A DNA stretch of 64,000 nt from an uncultured Candidatus Pelagibacter sp. (GCA_905616455.1 CAJQSW010000009.1:62001-126000), one strand, 5' to 3'. Positions 11,848-21,517 are shown, counted from the first letter of the stretch. Translations and numbers: made by a program. The notes: generated from the letters alone by a model not told the origin.

Positions 11848-11923
11848 TGGTGGGTAGTAAAGGACTCGAACCTTTGACCCCCTCGGTGTAAACGAGATGC
11901 TCTACCAGCTGAGCTAACCACCC
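11848..11923 (-). tRNA. tRNA-Val (anticodon TAC)
   Basis: Minus-strand cloverleaf of 76 bases with encoded CCA. The acceptor GGGTGGT pairs with ACTACCC, the D arm is TAGCTCAGCTGGTAGAGC, the anticodon stem CTCG/CGAG encloses loop TTTACAC with TAC, and the T arm is GGTTCGAGTCC. It lies 13 bases upstream of tRNA-Asp, so the two are probably one transcript. Confidence 0.96.
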
Positions 11924-12006
11924 TAAACCAAAATTATTGTTTAATTATAACAATTATATACGAAAGTCAAAATAGATATTAAACGGAAATAGATATAAAT
12001 TGGTGA

Positions 12007-14388
12007 TTATTGAATACTGGCTTGGGATTTATCTTCAGATTTGGAAATTTTTTCGACCTCTACCCACTCAACTCTTTTTAACTCTTTGGTTAAAGCTATT
12101 TTTAACACTTCATCCGCATGTTCTACGGGAGTAATTTTGATGTCATCAGTTATCTTTTTAGGCATATCGACTAAGTCTTTTTCATTTTCCTTAGGTATAA
12201 TAACTTGTTTAATCCCAGCTCTATGTGCTGCTAGTAATTTTTCTTTTAATCCACCAATTGGTAAAACCTGTCCAGTTAATGTTACCTCTCCAGTCATGGC
12301 AACATCTCTTCGCACTGGGTTATTAGTGATAGCTGACACTATAGATGTAACCATTCCAATGCCTGCAGATGGCCCATCCTTAGGTGTGGCACCCTCCGGA
12401 ACATGAATATGAAAATCTTTTTTTTCAAATAAAGGTGGGATAATTCCATAGTCTAAACTTTTCGATCTGATAAACGATTTTGCAGCCTTAATGGACTCTT
12501 GCATTACTTCACCAAGTTTTCCAGTAATTTGCATTCTTCCTTTACCAGGCATAATTACAGTTTCAATTTTTAGAATTTCTCCACCATACTCTGTCCAGGC
12601 CAGACCAGTAACTACACCAATTTTATCTTCACTTTCAAGTTCACCAAATTTAAATTTTTGGATTCCAAGATAATCTGATAAATTTGTTAAATCAATTTTA
12701 ACTTCTTTTTCCTCACCAGTTACAACTTTTTTAACAACTTTTCTTGCAACTTTAGAGATTTCTCTTTCTAAATTTCTTACACCAGACTCTTTTGTATAGC
12801 TTTGAATGATTTCTTTAATGATATCTTTAGATAGTGTCATTTCTTTTTCTTTAACACCGTTATCTTTAATTTGTTTTGGTAGAAGATATTTATTTGCAAT
12901 ATTAATTTTTTCATCTTCTGTATATCCAGCTAATCTGATTACTTCCATTCTATCTAGTAATGGTGGTAATATATTTAATGTATTAGCTGTTGTTACAAAC
13001 ATAACATCGGACAAATCATAATCTACTTCAAGGTAGTGATCATTAAATGTAGCATTTTGTTCTGGATCTAGAGCTTCTAATAAAGCTGATGATGGGTCTC
13101 CTCTATAATCATTTCCAATTTTATCTATTTCATCAAGAAGGATTAAAGGGTTTTTTGTTCCTGCTTTCTTCATCATTTGAATAATTTTTCCTGGTAAAGA
13201 TCCAATATAAGTTCTTCTGTGACCTCTAATTTCAGCTTCATCACGCATTCCACCTACGGAAACTCTAACAAACTCTCTATTTGTAGCTTTTGCAATTGAT
13301 TTACCTAAGGATGTCTTTCCAACACCGGGCGGGCCAACTAAACATAAAATTGGACCTTTAATCTTTTCCATTCTTTTTTGAACTGCTAAAAATTCAATAA
13401 TTCTTTCTTTTACCTTTTCTAAACCAAAGTGATCCGCATCTAATACCGCTAGTGCTTTATTAAGATCAATAGCAACTTCACTTTTCTTAAACCATGGAAG
13501 GTCAATCATCCAATCAAGATAGTTTCTAATAACCGTAGCTTCTGCTGACATAGGACTCATATTTTTTAATTTTTTAAGTTCAGCCATACATTTCTTCTCA
13601 ACATCTTTTGGCATTTTAGATTTTAAAATAGATTTATTTAGACTTGATGTTTCATCCTTACCATCTTCAATCTCACCTAATTCTTTTTGAATAGCTTTAA
13701 GCTGTTCGTTTAAATAGTATTCTCGTTGAGTTTTTTCCATTTGAGTTTTAACTCTACCTCTAATTCTTTTTTCAACTCCAATAATGCTAGTTTCATTTTC
13801 TATAATTTTAATTATGGAATTAAGTCTTTTTTTAACATCCATTGTTTCAAAAATTTTTTGTTTTTCTAGAATAGTTGCTGTTAAATGAGAGGCAATATTA
13901 TCAGCGATATGAGATGCGTCAGCTAACTTTTTAATGGTATTGATTGTTTCACTTGAAACTTTTTTATTAATTGATGTTAGTTTTTCAAGTCTTCTAACAG
14001 CTGTAATCGCTAATGGAATTAAGTCCTCTTCTTCTGTAATTGTGTCATGCTGATGGGCATATTCACAAATAATAAACTTATCATTATCTTTAAAATTTAA
14101 AATTTTAACTCTTTTACTTCCTTCAACCAATACTTTTACAGTACCATCAGGTAATTTTAATAGTTGTAAAATGTTTCCTTCACAACCATACATAAAAACA
14201 TCTGTTTTTTTAGGATCATCTACTTCTGAATTTTTTTGTGTAACAAGAACTATTTTCTTATCTTTTTTCATCACCTCATTTAACGCAGAGATAGATTTAT
14301 CTCTTCCAACAAATAGTGGAATAACCATGTTAGGGAAAACAACAATATCTCTTAATGGTAATAAAGGTTTTTCGATTTTAACATCCAT
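12007..14388 (-). CDS. lon: Lon ATP-dependent protease
   Basis: Cytoplasmic AAA+ protease that degrades misfolded and regulatory proteins, 793 residues, full length. The N-terminal substrate domain begins [20 protein letters not shown]. The Walker A motif [13 protein letters not shown] and Walker [11 protein letters not shown] are intact, as is the sensor region [16 protein letters not shown]. The Ser-Lys catalytic dyad is predicted at Ser674 in [12 protein letters not shown] and Lys717 in [15 protein letters not shown]. It is the last gene of the clpX/lon block on this strand and ends 83 bases before tRNA-Val. Confidence 0.97.
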   Translation of the reverse strand: MDVKIEKPLLPLRDIVVFPNMVIPLFVGRDKSISALNEVMKKDKKIVLVTQKNSEVDDPKKTDVFMYGCEGNILQLLKLPDGTVKVLVEGSKRVKILNFKDNDKFIICEYAHQHDTITEEEDLIPLAITAVRRLEKLTSINKKVSSETINTIKKLADASHIADNIASHLTATILEKQKIFETMDVKKRLNSIIKIIENETSIIGVEKRIRGRVKTQMEKTQREYYLNEQLKAIQKELGEIEDGKDETSSLNKSILKSKMPKDVEKKCMAELKKLKNMSPMSAEATVIRNYLDWMIDLPWFKKSEVAIDLNKALAVLDADHFGLEKVKERIIEFLAVQKRMEKIKGPILCLVGPPGVGKTSLGKSIAKATNREFVRVSVGGMRDEAEIRGHRRTYIGSLPGKIIQMMKKAGTKNPLILLDEIDKIGNDYRGDPSSALLEALDPEQNATFNDHYLEVDYDLSDVMFVTTANTLNILPPLLDRMEVIRLAGYTEDEKINIANKYLLPKQIKDNGVKEKEMTLSKDIIKEIIQSYTKESGVRNLEREISKVARKVVKKVVTGEEKEVKIDLTNLSDYLGIQKFKFGELESEDKIGVVTGLAWTEYGGEILKIETVIMPGKGRMQITGKLGEVMQESIKAAKSFIRSKSLDYGIIPPLFEKKDFHIHVPEGATPKDGPSAGIGMVTSIVSAITNNPVRRDVAMTGEVTLTGQVLPIGGLKEKLLAAHRAGIKQVIIPKENEKDLVDMPKKITDDIKITPVEHADEVLKIALTKELKRVEWVEVEKISKSEDKSQASIQ

Positions 14389-14450
14389 GTGTTAAATATG
14401 GATATTAAATATAATATTGCAATAGCTATTTATCAGTTATTAACGTTAAA

Positions 14451-15719
14451 TTAAGCCGCAGTTGTTTTGTCTGTCTTTGTTTTTGTGTTATTTTTTGAGT
14501 GAACTATAATAGGCTGAGTCAGACCTTTTGCTGCACTGGCGTCAACAATTACCTCATCAACATTATCTTGACTTGGTAAATCATACATAGTTTTTAACAA
14601 AATATTCTCTAAAATTGATCTAAGACCTCTTGCACCAGTTTTTTTATTAATTGCTTTTTGTGCAATTTCTTTAATTGCATTATCTTTAAAAGATAACTTT
14701 GCTCCATCTAGTTTAAATAATTCTTGGTATTGTTTAATTAAAGAGTTTTTTGGCTCTTGTAATATTTTAACTAAAGTTTTTTCATCGAGATCCTCTAAAG
14801 TTGCTATCATAGGCAGTCTTCCAATAAACTCAGGTATAAGACCATATCTTAATAAATCTTCTGGCTCTAAACTTTTCATCCATTCACCTGTTTTTTTATC
14901 ATCAGTCTTTTTAACATTTGCTCCAAATCCTATTGAAGTGCCCTTATCTCTTTGAGAGATTATCTTATCCAGACCAGCAAAGGCTCCTCCACAAATAAAT
15001 AAGATATTAGTTGTATCTACTTGCAAAAATTCTTGCTGAGGATGTTTTCTTCCTCCTTGAGGTGGAACGCTTGCTACAGTTCCTTCCATAATTTTCAATA
15101 ATGCTTGCTGAACACCTTCACCAGAAACATCTCTAGTAATTGATGGATTTTCAGATTTCCTGCTAATCTTATCAACTTCATCAATATAGACAATTCCTCT
15201 TTGAGCTTTTTCAACATTGTAATCTGCAGCTTGTAACAATTTTAAAATAATATTTTCAACATCTTCGCCAACATATCCTGCTTCTGTCAGCGTGGTAGCA
15301 TCTGCCATTGTAAAAGGTACATCTAGAATCCTAGCTAATGTTTGGGCTAATAAAGTTTTACCACAACCTGTGGGACCAACTAGAAGAATATTAGATTTTG
15401 AAAGCTCAACTGCTTTGCTGGTTTTACTTTCATAATTAAGTCTTTTGTAGTGATTGTGTACAGCCACTGATAAAACTTTTTTAGCATGTGGTTGACCAAT
15501 AACATAATCATCCAGTACTGCGCAAATTTCTTTGGGGGGTGGTAATCCATCTTGATGTTTAACAAAAGTATCTTTACTTTCTTCTTTAATAATATCCATA
15601 CAAAGCTCAACACACTCATCACAGATGAATACAGTGGGTCCTGCAATTAATTTTCTGACTTCATGTTGGCTCTTGCCACAGAATGAGCAGTAAAGAATAT
15701 TTTTATTATTTGTAGTCAT
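14451..15719 (-). CDS. clpX: ClpX, ATPase subunit of ClpXP protease
   Basis: AAA+ unfoldase that feeds substrates to ClpP, 422 residues. The N-terminal zinc finger has Cys11, Cys14, Cys33 and Cys36 (CSFC...CDEC). Walker A is [12 protein letters not shown] at about 115-126, and Walker B is [13 protein letters not shown]. The ClpP-contacting IGF-type loop is seen as [11 protein letters not shown]. Sensor 2 lies in [12 protein letters not shown]. The C-terminus is a short Thr/Lys-rich tail. It lies 90 bases downstream of clpP. Confidence 0.97.
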   Translation of the reverse strand: MTTNNKNILYCSFCGKSQHEVRKLIAGPTVFICDECVELCMDIIKEESKDTFVKHQDGLPPPKEICAVLDDYVIGQPHAKKVLSVAVHNHYKRLNYESKTSKAVELSKSNILLVGPTGCGKTLLAQTLARILDVPFTMADATTLTEAGYVGEDVENIILKLLQAADYNVEKAQRGIVYIDEVDKISRKSENPSITRDVSGEGVQQALLKIMEGTVASVPPQGGRKHPQQEFLQVDTTNILFICGGAFAGLDKIISQRDKGTSIGFGANVKKTDDKKTGEWMKSLEPEDLLRYGLIPEFIGRLPMIATLEDLDEKTLVKILQEPKNSLIKQYQELFKLDGAKLSFKDNAIKEIAQKAINKKTGARGLRSILENILLKTMYDLPSQDNVDEVIVDASAAKGLTQPIIVHSKNNTKTKTDKTTAA

Positions 15720-15809
15720 AAGTTTTGTAAACGAATCAATTAATGTACTCTAATATAGATGAGTGATATTAATCAAGTATACGTTTAGTAGCCCATAAGG
15801 TATTGTGTA

Positions 15810-16421
15810 TTAAGATCTATTTTCTACTACTTCATCAATTAAACCAAAGTCTTTAGCTGCTTCTGGGGTCATGAAATTGTCTCTCTCTAGTGCTTTTTTA
15901 ACATCATCAACTGATTTATTAGTATGTTTAGAATAAATTTCATTAAGTCTTTTCTTTAAGGCTAAAACTTCGTTCGCATGTATCTCAATATCTGTTGCTT
16001 GGCCTTGAAATCCAGCAGATGGTTGATGAACCATTATTCTAGAATTAGGTAGTGAAAATCTTTTGCCCTTTTTCCCAGCAGTTAATAAAAAAGATCCCAT
16101 TGAGGCTGCTTGACCAATGCATAAAGTTGAAACATCAGGTTTGATATACTGCATTGTATCGTAAATACCTAAGCCTGCAGTAACTAGTCCTCCTGGGCTA
16201 TTAATATATAAATTAATTTCTTTTTTAGGATCTTCAGATTCTAAAAACAAAAGCTGAGCTGTAACTAAAGATGCAACATTGTCATCAATAGGACCAACTA
16301 AGAAAATTATTCTCTCCTTTAAAAGCCTTGAATAAATATCATAAGCTCTTTCACCCTTGCTGGATTGCTCAACAACCATAGGGACCAGGTTATTCATTTG
16401 ATCTGATAAATTTGTTGTCAT
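15810..16421 (-). CDS. clpP: ClpP, proteolytic subunit
   Basis: Serine protease subunit of the ClpXP/ClpAP complexes, 203 residues. The catalytic triad is Ser107 in [11 protein letters not shown], His132 in [15 protein letters not shown] and Asp181 in [12 protein letters not shown], with the spacing seen in E. coli ClpP. The residue after Met-Gly is Ser rather than the common Ala, a minor variation. [20 protein letters not shown] is the classic oxyanion-strand region. It lies just downstream of tig, the standard arrangement. Confidence 0.97.
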   Translation of the reverse strand: MTTNLSDQMNNLVPMVVEQSSKGERAYDIYSRLLKERIIFLVGPIDDNVASLVTAQLLFLESEDPKKEINLYINSPGGLVTAGLGIYDTMQYIKPDVSTLCIGQAASMGSFLLTAGKKGKRFSLPNSRIMVHQPSAGFQGQATDIEIHANEVLALKKRLNEIYSKHTNKSVDDVKKALERDNFMTPEAAKDFGLIDEVVENRS

Positions 16422-16453
16422 AAGATGATTCTCTTAACTTATATAACTTGTGA

Positions 16454-17866
16454 TTACTTTTTGCTAACTTTTTTTGTAGAAGTTTCTTTGGGTTTTTTAG
16501 TTTTTGGCTTAACTACATCTTTTTTAGCAATAGCTTTCTTTTCTTCTGGATGGTTGTGATCATGATTGTGGTCATGTTCTTGATGTTTTTTTAAAATTTT
16601 TTCTGCTTCTTCTTTAGTAATTTCTTTCTTATTAGGTTTTGCTTTGGTTTTGATTAAATCAATAATTTTTTCTTCATAAACAGTTCCTCTTAAACTTGCT
16701 AATGCAGATGGGTTTTTCTGATAAAACTCCATAACCATTTTCTCCTGGCCAGGCATCATCCTAAGTTGTTTTTGAACTTCTGCTTGAACCTCTTGTTCAG
16801 TAACTTTTATTTTATTCTGTTCACCAAATTCATTTAAAATTAATCCCACTTTAATTCTTTTTTTTGCAATACCTTCAAAATTTTTTCTACTTTCTTTAGC
16901 ATCCTTTTCACTCATACCTTGGGCTAATATTTTAATCTCTTCATCTACTAGATTTTCTGGAATTTCATCAACTTTAAAATTTTCAATTTCTTTTAAAATT
17001 TGTGTTTTAGCTAATTTATCTAAAGAATTTTTATATTCTTCATTAATCTGTTTTGAAACTAGTAATTTTAGATCGGTAAGATCTTTTGCACCTAAGTTTT
17101 TTGCAAATTCATCGTCTATTTTTATATCTTCAGATTTTTTTACAGCTAAAATTTTACATACAAAGATAGCTTTTTTCATTGCAAATTCTTTTTGTGGATA
17201 ATTTTCAGGAAGTATAGCCTCTACTGACTTTTCGTCATTTTTTTTAACACCTACTAATTGTTTATCAAAGCCTTTGATAAATAAGTCTTTTCCAAGAATT
17301 AATTGTATATTCTTTCCCTCACCACCAGTAAAATTTTTTCCATCAATTGTAGCCGTGTAGTCAAATACAACTGAATTACCATCAGCTGCTTCAACTTTGT
17401 CAGCCACATTTATGAAATTATTTTGACTTTTTGCTATTTCTTTAATTCTTTTATCTGTTTCATTGGCTTCAATCTTAACTGAATATTCATCATACTTAAT
17501 ATTTTCAACAGACTTAAGTTCTACTTTAGGAAGTTCAGTTACAGACATTACATATTCTAAATCCTTATCTTCACCGTAAGTTTTAAGATCGAGTTTAGGT
17601 TGGCCAGCTGGTTTAATTTTATTGTCCTCTAACGCTTTAACTGATGTGTCTTTAAGAACTTTATCAAGGACTTCACTAAAAATTGCCTGTCCAAATTGTC
17701 TTTTAAGAATTTCTCTTGGAACTTTTCCGGGTCTAAAGCCTTTTAAGTTAACAGTATTCTTAATTTCTTCATACTTTTCATCCATATGAGCATTCATAGT
17801 TTTTTTATCTATGAAAACTTTGATGTCTTTATTTAACCCTTTTATGTTTTCTACTGTTACTTTCAT
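16454..17866 (-). CDS. tig: Trigger factor chaperone with His/Lys-rich tail
   Basis: Ribosome-associated folding chaperone and peptidyl-prolyl isomerase. I set the start at the ATG 17864-17866 (MKVTVENIKGLNKDIKVFID), giving 470 residues. The open frame runs up to 17920, but those extra codons run into the tRNA-Leu gene and do not resemble a trigger factor start. The ribosome-binding signature GFRPGKVPREILKRQFG is near residue 40. The FKBP domain is around DGNSVVFDYTATIDGKNF. The C-terminal arms follow. Oddity: after residue 425 there is a tail with alternating His and Asp/Asn (HQEHDHNHDHNHPEE) followed by Lys-rich sequence. Confidence 0.95.
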   Translation of the reverse strand: MKVTVENIKGLNKDIKVFIDKKTMNAHMDEKYEEIKNTVNLKGFRPGKVPREILKRQFGQAIFSEVLDKVLKDTSVKALEDNKIKPAGQPKLDLKTYGEDKDLEYVMSVTELPKVELKSVENIKYDEYSVKIEANETDKRIKEIAKSQNNFINVADKVEAADGNSVVFDYTATIDGKNFTGGEGKNIQLILGKDLFIKGFDKQLVGVKKNDEKSVEAILPENYPQKEFAMKKAIFVCKILAVKKSEDIKIDDEFAKNLGAKDLTDLKLLVSKQINEEYKNSLDKLAKTQILKEIENFKVDEIPENLVDEEIKILAQGMSEKDAKESRKNFEGIAKKRIKVGLILNEFGEQNKIKVTEQEVQAEVQKQLRMMPGQEKMVMEFYQKNPSALASLRGTVYEEKIIDLIKTKAKPNKKEITKEEAEKILKKHQEHDHNHDHNHPEEKKAIAKKDVVKPKTKKPKETSTKKVSKK

Positions 17867-17881
17867 AATTTTATAACTTTC

Positions 17882-17966
17882 TGGTAGGCGAAAAAGGACT
17901 CGAACCTTCACATCTTTCAATACTGGTTCCTAAGACCAGCGCGTCTACCAATTCCGCCATTCGCCC
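17882..17966 (-). tRNA. tRNA-Leu (anticodon TAG)
   Basis: Minus-strand class II tRNA of 85 bases with encoded CCA. The acceptor GGGCGAA pairs with TTCGCCT with one G-U. The D arm contains GGCGGAATTGGTAGACGC. The anticodon stem CTGGT/ACCAG encloses loop CTTAGGA with TAG. A variable arm and the T arm GGTTCGAGTCC follow. It sits 15 bases upstream of the tig start on the same strand. Confidence 0.95.
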
Positions 17967-18066
17967 ACAATTCTTGAGGATTTATATATTATTGATCTCA
18001 TTTGTCCAATGACAAAAATTATGAAATATATTAATAATCAATTATATTTAGTGTTAATTTAAAAAA

Positions 18067-18315
18067 ATGATTATTTCTCCTTGTATAAGCATATGCAAAA
18101 CTGACCCTCAGACTGGCTATTGTTACGGATGTGGTAGAGATAATGAAGAAAAAAAATTATGGAAAGCAGAACATACTAGTAATCAGTGGAAAAATGATAA
18201 TTTGATTAATATTCAAAAAAGACTTACTGGATGGCAATTAGAAAGTTTTAAAGATTCTTATAAACACAAATTAGATAATGGTATTTCTCTTTTTAAAAAA
18301 AATTTGATAAAATGA
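18067..18315 (+). CDS. DUF1289 family small cysteine-rich protein
   Basis: Protein of 82 residues with the DUF1289 pattern: SPCISICKTDPQTGYCYGCG places four cysteines (C6, C10, C19, C22 approximately) as a probable metal site. An EEKKLWKAEHTSNQW segment aligns with the aromatic part of the family. The function of DUF1289 is not established. The stop overlaps the ATG of the next small gene (ATGA), suggesting a three-gene run of small proteins transcribed away from tig. Family recognition is fairly sure; role unknown. Confidence 0.85.
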   Translation: MIISPCISICKTDPQTGYCYGCGRDNEEKKLWKAEHTSNQWKNDNLINIQKRLTGWQLESFKDSYKHKLDNGISLFKKNLIK

Positions 18316-18485
18316 ATAAAACAACAATAGTTACATTTACTTATATCCTTGGAATCATAATTGGTGCCCTTTTTTTAGATGTCTGGAGTGCAGAAACGTC
18401 ATTTGTAAAAACTATTTCAGTATTTGTCTGGACAATTATTTTTTTAATTGCATTGTTTTATTTTGATAAAAATGAAAAAAAATAA
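18312..18485 (+). CDS. Small two-helix membrane protein (57 aa), unknown function
   Basis: ATG at 18312 overlaps the TGA of the upstream DUF1289 gene. The product is 57 residues with two hydrophobic segments: TIVTFTYILGIIIGALFL near 5-22, and FVKTISVFVWTIIFLIALFY near 31-50. A charged C-terminus (DKNEKK) follows. The coupled start, helix pattern and 14-base overlap with the next gene support a real gene. I do not recognise a family. Confidence 0.6.
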   Translation: MNKTTIVTFTYILGIIIGALFLDVWSAETSFVKTISVFVWTIIFLIALFYFDKNEKK

Positions 18486-18906
18486 TTTTAGTATTAAGTT
18501 TTTAATAATTTCAACATTTTTACTTAATTTTCAAACAGTAGTTTTATCAGAAATAATGCTTCTGACAGAATGTAAAAATTTGAATGATAGTTTTATTAAA
18601 AATGAATACATCCTTGATTTTGAAAAATCTTTAATGATTAGAAATTATGTTTATGACAACAAAACATATAAAAAGCATAGAAGAACAGATTTAAGTATTA
18701 AAAAAGAGAACACTTTAGAAAGATTTATGTATGAGGATAAAAATCTAATCTTTACTGATAAAATTGGTTACCCTCAATTTTACACTCAACTAGTTTTTGA
18801 AAAAAATAGCCCGATGATTAATATTAGAACTGTAATTAATGGTGAAGAAGCTATTTCAAAAGTATCAACTTGTGGCAAAGTGGAAGTTTTTGAAAAGGAA
18901 AGTTAA
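18472..18906 (+). CDS. Secreted or periplasmic protein of unknown function
   Basis: I start at the ATG 18472 (MKKNNFSIKFLIISTFLLN...) because this gives a clean signal peptide: a basic start, a hydrophobic core to about residue 21 and a plausible cleavage after VVLS. The upstream in-frame start at 18448 would put extra residues before it. The mature part (about 120 residues) has two cysteines (near LTECKN and VSTCGK) that could form a disulfide. No known family was recognised. It overlaps the preceding membrane peptide by 14 bases and ends convergently on a small minus-strand ORF. Confidence 0.6.
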   Translation: MKKNNFSIKFLIISTFLLNFQTVVLSEIMLLTECKNLNDSFIKNEYILDFEKSLMIRNYVYDNKTYKKHRRTDLSIKKENTLERFMYEDKNLIFTDKIGYPQFYTQLVFEKNSPMINIRTVINGEEAISKVSTCGKVEVFEKES

Positions 18907-19049
18907 GACTTTTTATTTTCGGTACTGATCTTGTTGGCCTTGATAACAAAATTAAGTTTTTTTGCACCAAATTTAGTATTTGTGATATTGCTTCGATGCT
19001 TTGCAAAAGCTTGTTTTTGCGCCAGCTTCATTGCTTTTTTTGATGACAT
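18903..19049 (-). CDS. Small basic protein (48 aa), unknown
   Basis: Minus-strand frame from ATG 19047-19049 to TAA at 18903-18905: 48 residues starting MSSKKAMKLAQKQAFAKHRS, very Lys-rich (pI clearly high), with no membrane segment. The composition resembles small nucleic-acid or ribosome-associated proteins, but no family is recognised. It converges on the secreted-protein gene with a 3-4 base stop overlap, a compact arrangement common in this genome. Support is coding-like composition and tight packing only. Confidence 0.45.
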   Translation of the reverse strand: MSSKKAMKLAQKQAFAKHRSNITNTKFGAKKLNFVIKANKISTENKKS

Positions 19050-19058
19050 GTATCTATT

Positions 19059-19084
19059 CTATATTTTTTTATAATAAAATATAG
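19059..19084. terminator. AT-rich hairpin, possible weak terminator
   Basis: Perfect 9-base inverted repeat CTATATTTT (19059-19067) and AAAATATAG (19076-19084) with an 8-base loop, in the spacer between the phosphatase stop and the small basic ORF start. On the plus strand it is followed by TTTT. All stem pairs but two are A-T, so this may be chance in an AT-rich genome. Confidence 0.3.
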
Positions 19085-19086
19085 TT

Positions 19087-19647
19087 TTAATTATTAGAAG
19101 TTTCTTGTCGTGCAAGAATATTAAAACCTTTATCTGCTATAACAATTTCACCAGATGAAACTGATATGTTTAAAATTTCTAATATTACAACATAATGCGT
19201 CACAAAAACTAAGTTACCTTTGCCATTCCACATTTGTATATATTCTTTTAATTCTTTGATTTGGTTGACTTTTTTGTGAGCAAATTTTTGATTATAAAAT
19301 GAATTTAAAAAACTTTTAGTTTCGTAATTTTTAAAAGCATATTTTGCAGTTTGTTGGCACCTACACCATTCACTAGATAAAACTATATTACCTTCAATAT
19401 AATTTTTTAAGAAAAATTTTCCAATATCCTTTGCTTGTTCTACGCCTTCCTTATTTAAATTTCTCTGAGAATTACAATTAGATATATCAAGGTTATCTGG
19501 ATCACCTGTACCTGGTGCATATGCGTGTCTTATAAATATTAACTTTCCACCTTCACTTAATATATTTTGTAAATCATCATTGGAATTAGCTATTAACGAT
19601 GTATTAAAGGATATAACTAAGAATAGGATAATTTTTAATAACTTCAC
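19087..19647 (-). CDS. Histidine phosphatase family protein, exported
   Basis: Protein of 186 residues with an N-terminal signal-like helix (KLLKIILFLVISFNTSLIANS), then the phosphoglycerate-mutase-type catalytic motif LIFIRHAYAPG near residue 37, an SSEWCRCQQTA block, and THYVVI, where the second catalytic His is expected. Substrate cannot be told. The start is GTG (complement of 19645-19647), two bases from the divergent glycosylase ATG, so promoters of the two genes must lie inside each other's coding sequence. Homologues are often annotated as periplasmic phosphatases. Confidence 0.8.
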   Translation of the reverse strand: MKLLKIILFLVISFNTSLIANSNDDLQNILSEGGKLIFIRHAYAPGTGDPDNLDISNCNSQRNLNKEGVEQAKDIGKFFLKNYIEGNIVLSSEWCRCQQTAKYAFKNYETKSFLNSFYNQKFAHKKVNQIKELKEYIQMWNGKGNLVFVTHYVVILEILNISVSSGEIVIADKGFNILARQETSNN

Positions 19648-19649
19648 TG

Positions 19650-20330
19650 ATGAACATTAAATTTAAAAAACTAAATAATTCAATAATTAAATGTAAAAAA
19701 TGTCCTAGATTAACAAAATTTAGTAAAAAAATCTCAACCCTTAAAAGGAAACAAAATATATCAGAAGTTTATTGGGGTAAACCTGTAACAGGATTTGGAG
19801 ATATTAAAGCAAAGTTAATGATTATTGGTCTTGCACCAGCGGCACACGGTGGAACTAGAACTGGCAGAGCATTTACAGGTGATAAGTCTGGTGATTTTCT
19901 ATTTTACTGCCTAAATAAAGCTGGTATTTCAAATTTACCTACATCAACACATATAAAAGACGGCTTAAAACTTAATAGAACCTATATTACTAATATTTTA
20001 AAATGTGTTCCACCAGATGACAAGCCTTTAAGCAGTGAACTAAACAACTGTTCACATTATTTTGTTAATGAAATTCAAAATTTAAAAAACTTAAAAGTTA
20101 TAATAACATTGGGTAAAATTGCATTCGATAACTGTATAAAGTTTTATAAGAGAAATTTTATTATTAATAAAAAATTAATATTTAAACATGGTGTAAAATA
20201 CCACCTGCCTGATGGTAAAATTCTAATTCCTAGCTATCACCCAAGTCCACGAAATGTTAATACAAAAATTATAAATATAAAAAAAATGATGAGTCTGCTT
20301 AAAATTGCTAAAAAATACTCTAAGCTTTAA
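19650..20330 (+). CDS. Uracil-DNA glycosylase, family 5 (UDGb)
   Basis: DNA repair enzyme that excises uracil and related bases, 226 residues. Motif A GLAPAAHGGTRTGRAFTGD (about 60-78) is the hallmark of family 5 enzymes such as Thermus and Pyrobaculum UDGb, which lack the polar catalytic residue found in family 4. Motif B HPSPRNVNT near the C-terminus is also family-typical. Cys15 and Cys18 (CKKCPRL), with later cysteines near KCVPPDD and NNCSHY, are the likely 4Fe-4S ligands. The end overlaps ybgC convergently by 11 bases. Confidence 0.9.
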   Translation: MNIKFKKLNNSIIKCKKCPRLTKFSKKISTLKRKQNISEVYWGKPVTGFGDIKAKLMIIGLAPAAHGGTRTGRAFTGDKSGDFLFYCLNKAGISNLPTSTHIKDGLKLNRTYITNILKCVPPDDKPLSSELNNCSHYFVNEIQNLKNLKVIITLGKIAFDNCIKFYKRNFIINKKLIFKHGVKYHLPDGKILIPSYHPSPRNVNTKIINIKKMMSLLKIAKKYSKL

Positions 20331-20742
20331 TACTGTCACAAAAATAAGGCTTAAAATCTTGAAATAAAGCTTCCGGGATTTTCATAGGTTTGCCTTCATT
20401 ATTGACAAAGACTAAATGTATTTTTGCTTCAACAATTAAATCTTCACCTCTTGAAATAAATTGGTTCATGGAAAAAGATGTTTTTGTCGTTGATTTAACA
20501 AAGGACCTAATACTTAACTCGTCTTCAAGATATGCTGATTTTTTGTATTCAATATTGCATGACTTAACTAATATTAGTGATCCAAAATCTTTTTTTATTT
20601 TTTTATTATTAAAGCCCAGTGTAACTAAAGCTTCTGTTCGAGCTCTTTCAAGAAAATTTAAATAATTTGCATAATAAACAATACCACCAGCATCCGTATC
20701 TTCGTAATAAACTTTAAGTTTATGAAAAAAATTTTCATGCAT
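20320..20742 (-). CDS. ybgC: YbgC-type acyl-CoA thioesterase
   Basis: Hot-dog fold thioesterase of 140 residues, often linked to the Tol-Pal system. The active-site block YEDTDAGGIVYYANYLNFLE (residues 13-32) includes the catalytic Asp and the long hot-dog helix with ERARTEAL. The C-terminal strand LVFVNNEGKPMKIPEAL is standard. No tol-pal genes are nearby, so in this genome the assignment rests on sequence. Substrates in the family are short acyl-CoAs or acyl-ACP. Confidence 0.88.
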   Translation of the reverse strand: MHENFFHKLKVYYEDTDAGGIVYYANYLNFLERARTEALVTLGFNNKKIKKDFGSLILVKSCNIEYKKSAYLEDELSIRSFVKSTTKTSFSMNQFISRGEDLIVEAKIHLVFVNNEGKPMKIPEALFQDFKPYFCDSIKA

Positions 20743-20778
20743 GCTTATATGATAGCAAAAAAACTATTAAAAAACTCT

Positions 20779-21426
20779 TTATTCTGTAGAAAAATAAATA
20801 TTTTGATAATATGAAATTGCTTTTAATTTTGAGTTATCCGTATCTGTCATTATCGCAACACCAGATATATCTAAAACTTCTATTCCATGAAGCTTCATAA
20901 AATCCTCTTTAACATTAGCTTTAACAGTCACCCAGACATTTGAGTTGTCTTTTGTTGAGGATAATACGTAATCAATTGACTTTTTTGTATAGGGGCTAGG
21001 CCAATTTTTTCCTACCTGATTATTACTAGAAAATACATAGTTTATTGCCCTATTCGATAGAGCTGTAGAACCAGTTTTTTTTATAACAAATACTCTAGCA
21101 GCATAATCGTGTCCCTTTTTACTATTTTCTACTATGCCAGATAAGTCTTTTTCAACTTTCCAGGTAATATTAATAAAAGGAGTTTTTAATAAATCAATTA
21201 AAACTTCTTTACCTAGTCCTGAACCTTTACCTTCAGCCTCAGCTTTAATAAAATTACCATTTTGATTAGAGCCGAGAGTCCATGTTGTTTCACCTTTGTA
21301 TTTTTTTCCAACTTTTAATGTTTTAAATTCTTCCTCTGTAAAATCAAAAACAGTAACTTTTTCAGCAGTCACAGTGTTTGAAAGCATAAATGAGGCAAAT
21401 AATATTACTAAAAATTTTTTAATCAT
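20779..21426 (-). CDS. DUF3047 family exported protein
   Basis: Protein of 215 residues with a clear signal peptide (MIKKFLVILFASFMLSNTVTAE, cleavage near residue 21). Family features include ITWKVEKDLSG, DYAARVFVIKKTG, INYVFSS..SPYTKKSIDYVLSS and the strongly conserved ISGVAIMTDTDNSK...YYQNIYF end. DUF3047 proteins are predicted periplasmic beta-sandwich proteins, possibly carbohydrate-binding, with no proven role. It lies just upstream of ybgC on the same strand (36 bases). Confidence 0.85.
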   Translation of the reverse strand: MIKKFLVILFASFMLSNTVTAEKVTVFDFTEEEFKTLKVGKKYKGETTWTLGSNQNGNFIKAEAEGKGSGLGKEVLIDLLKTPFINITWKVEKDLSGIVENSKKGHDYAARVFVIKKTGSTALSNRAINYVFSSNNQVGKNWPSPYTKKSIDYVLSSTKDNSNVWVTVKANVKEDFMKLHGIEVLDISGVAIMTDTDNSKLKAISYYQNIYFSTE

Positions 21427-21517
21427 GACTTAGTTGTATACCTAATATTTTCTAGAAAACAATATTTGAACAAAGTTTAAACACCCTAAGATCAATATTG
21501 TGTTTTATTAATAATAA

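Noticed and set aside
11931..11957. Hairpin ATTGTT/AACAAT downstream of lon as terminator
   Set aside because: The stem is only about six mostly A-T pairs, interrupted, and lies upstream of tRNA-Val rather than clearly after lon; not convincing in this base composition.
12041..12406. Plus-strand 121-aa frame inside lon
   Set aside because: Antisense shadow of a well-conserved Lon catalytic domain, with no independent start signal or family resemblance.
17867..17920. Upstream extension of tig
   Set aside because: The extra residues run into the tRNA-Leu gene and do not resemble trigger factor; the ATG at 17866 gives a standard N-terminus.
20390..20665. 91-aa plus-strand frame within ybgC
   Set aside because: Antisense to a well-recognised hot-dog thioesterase, with no supporting signal.
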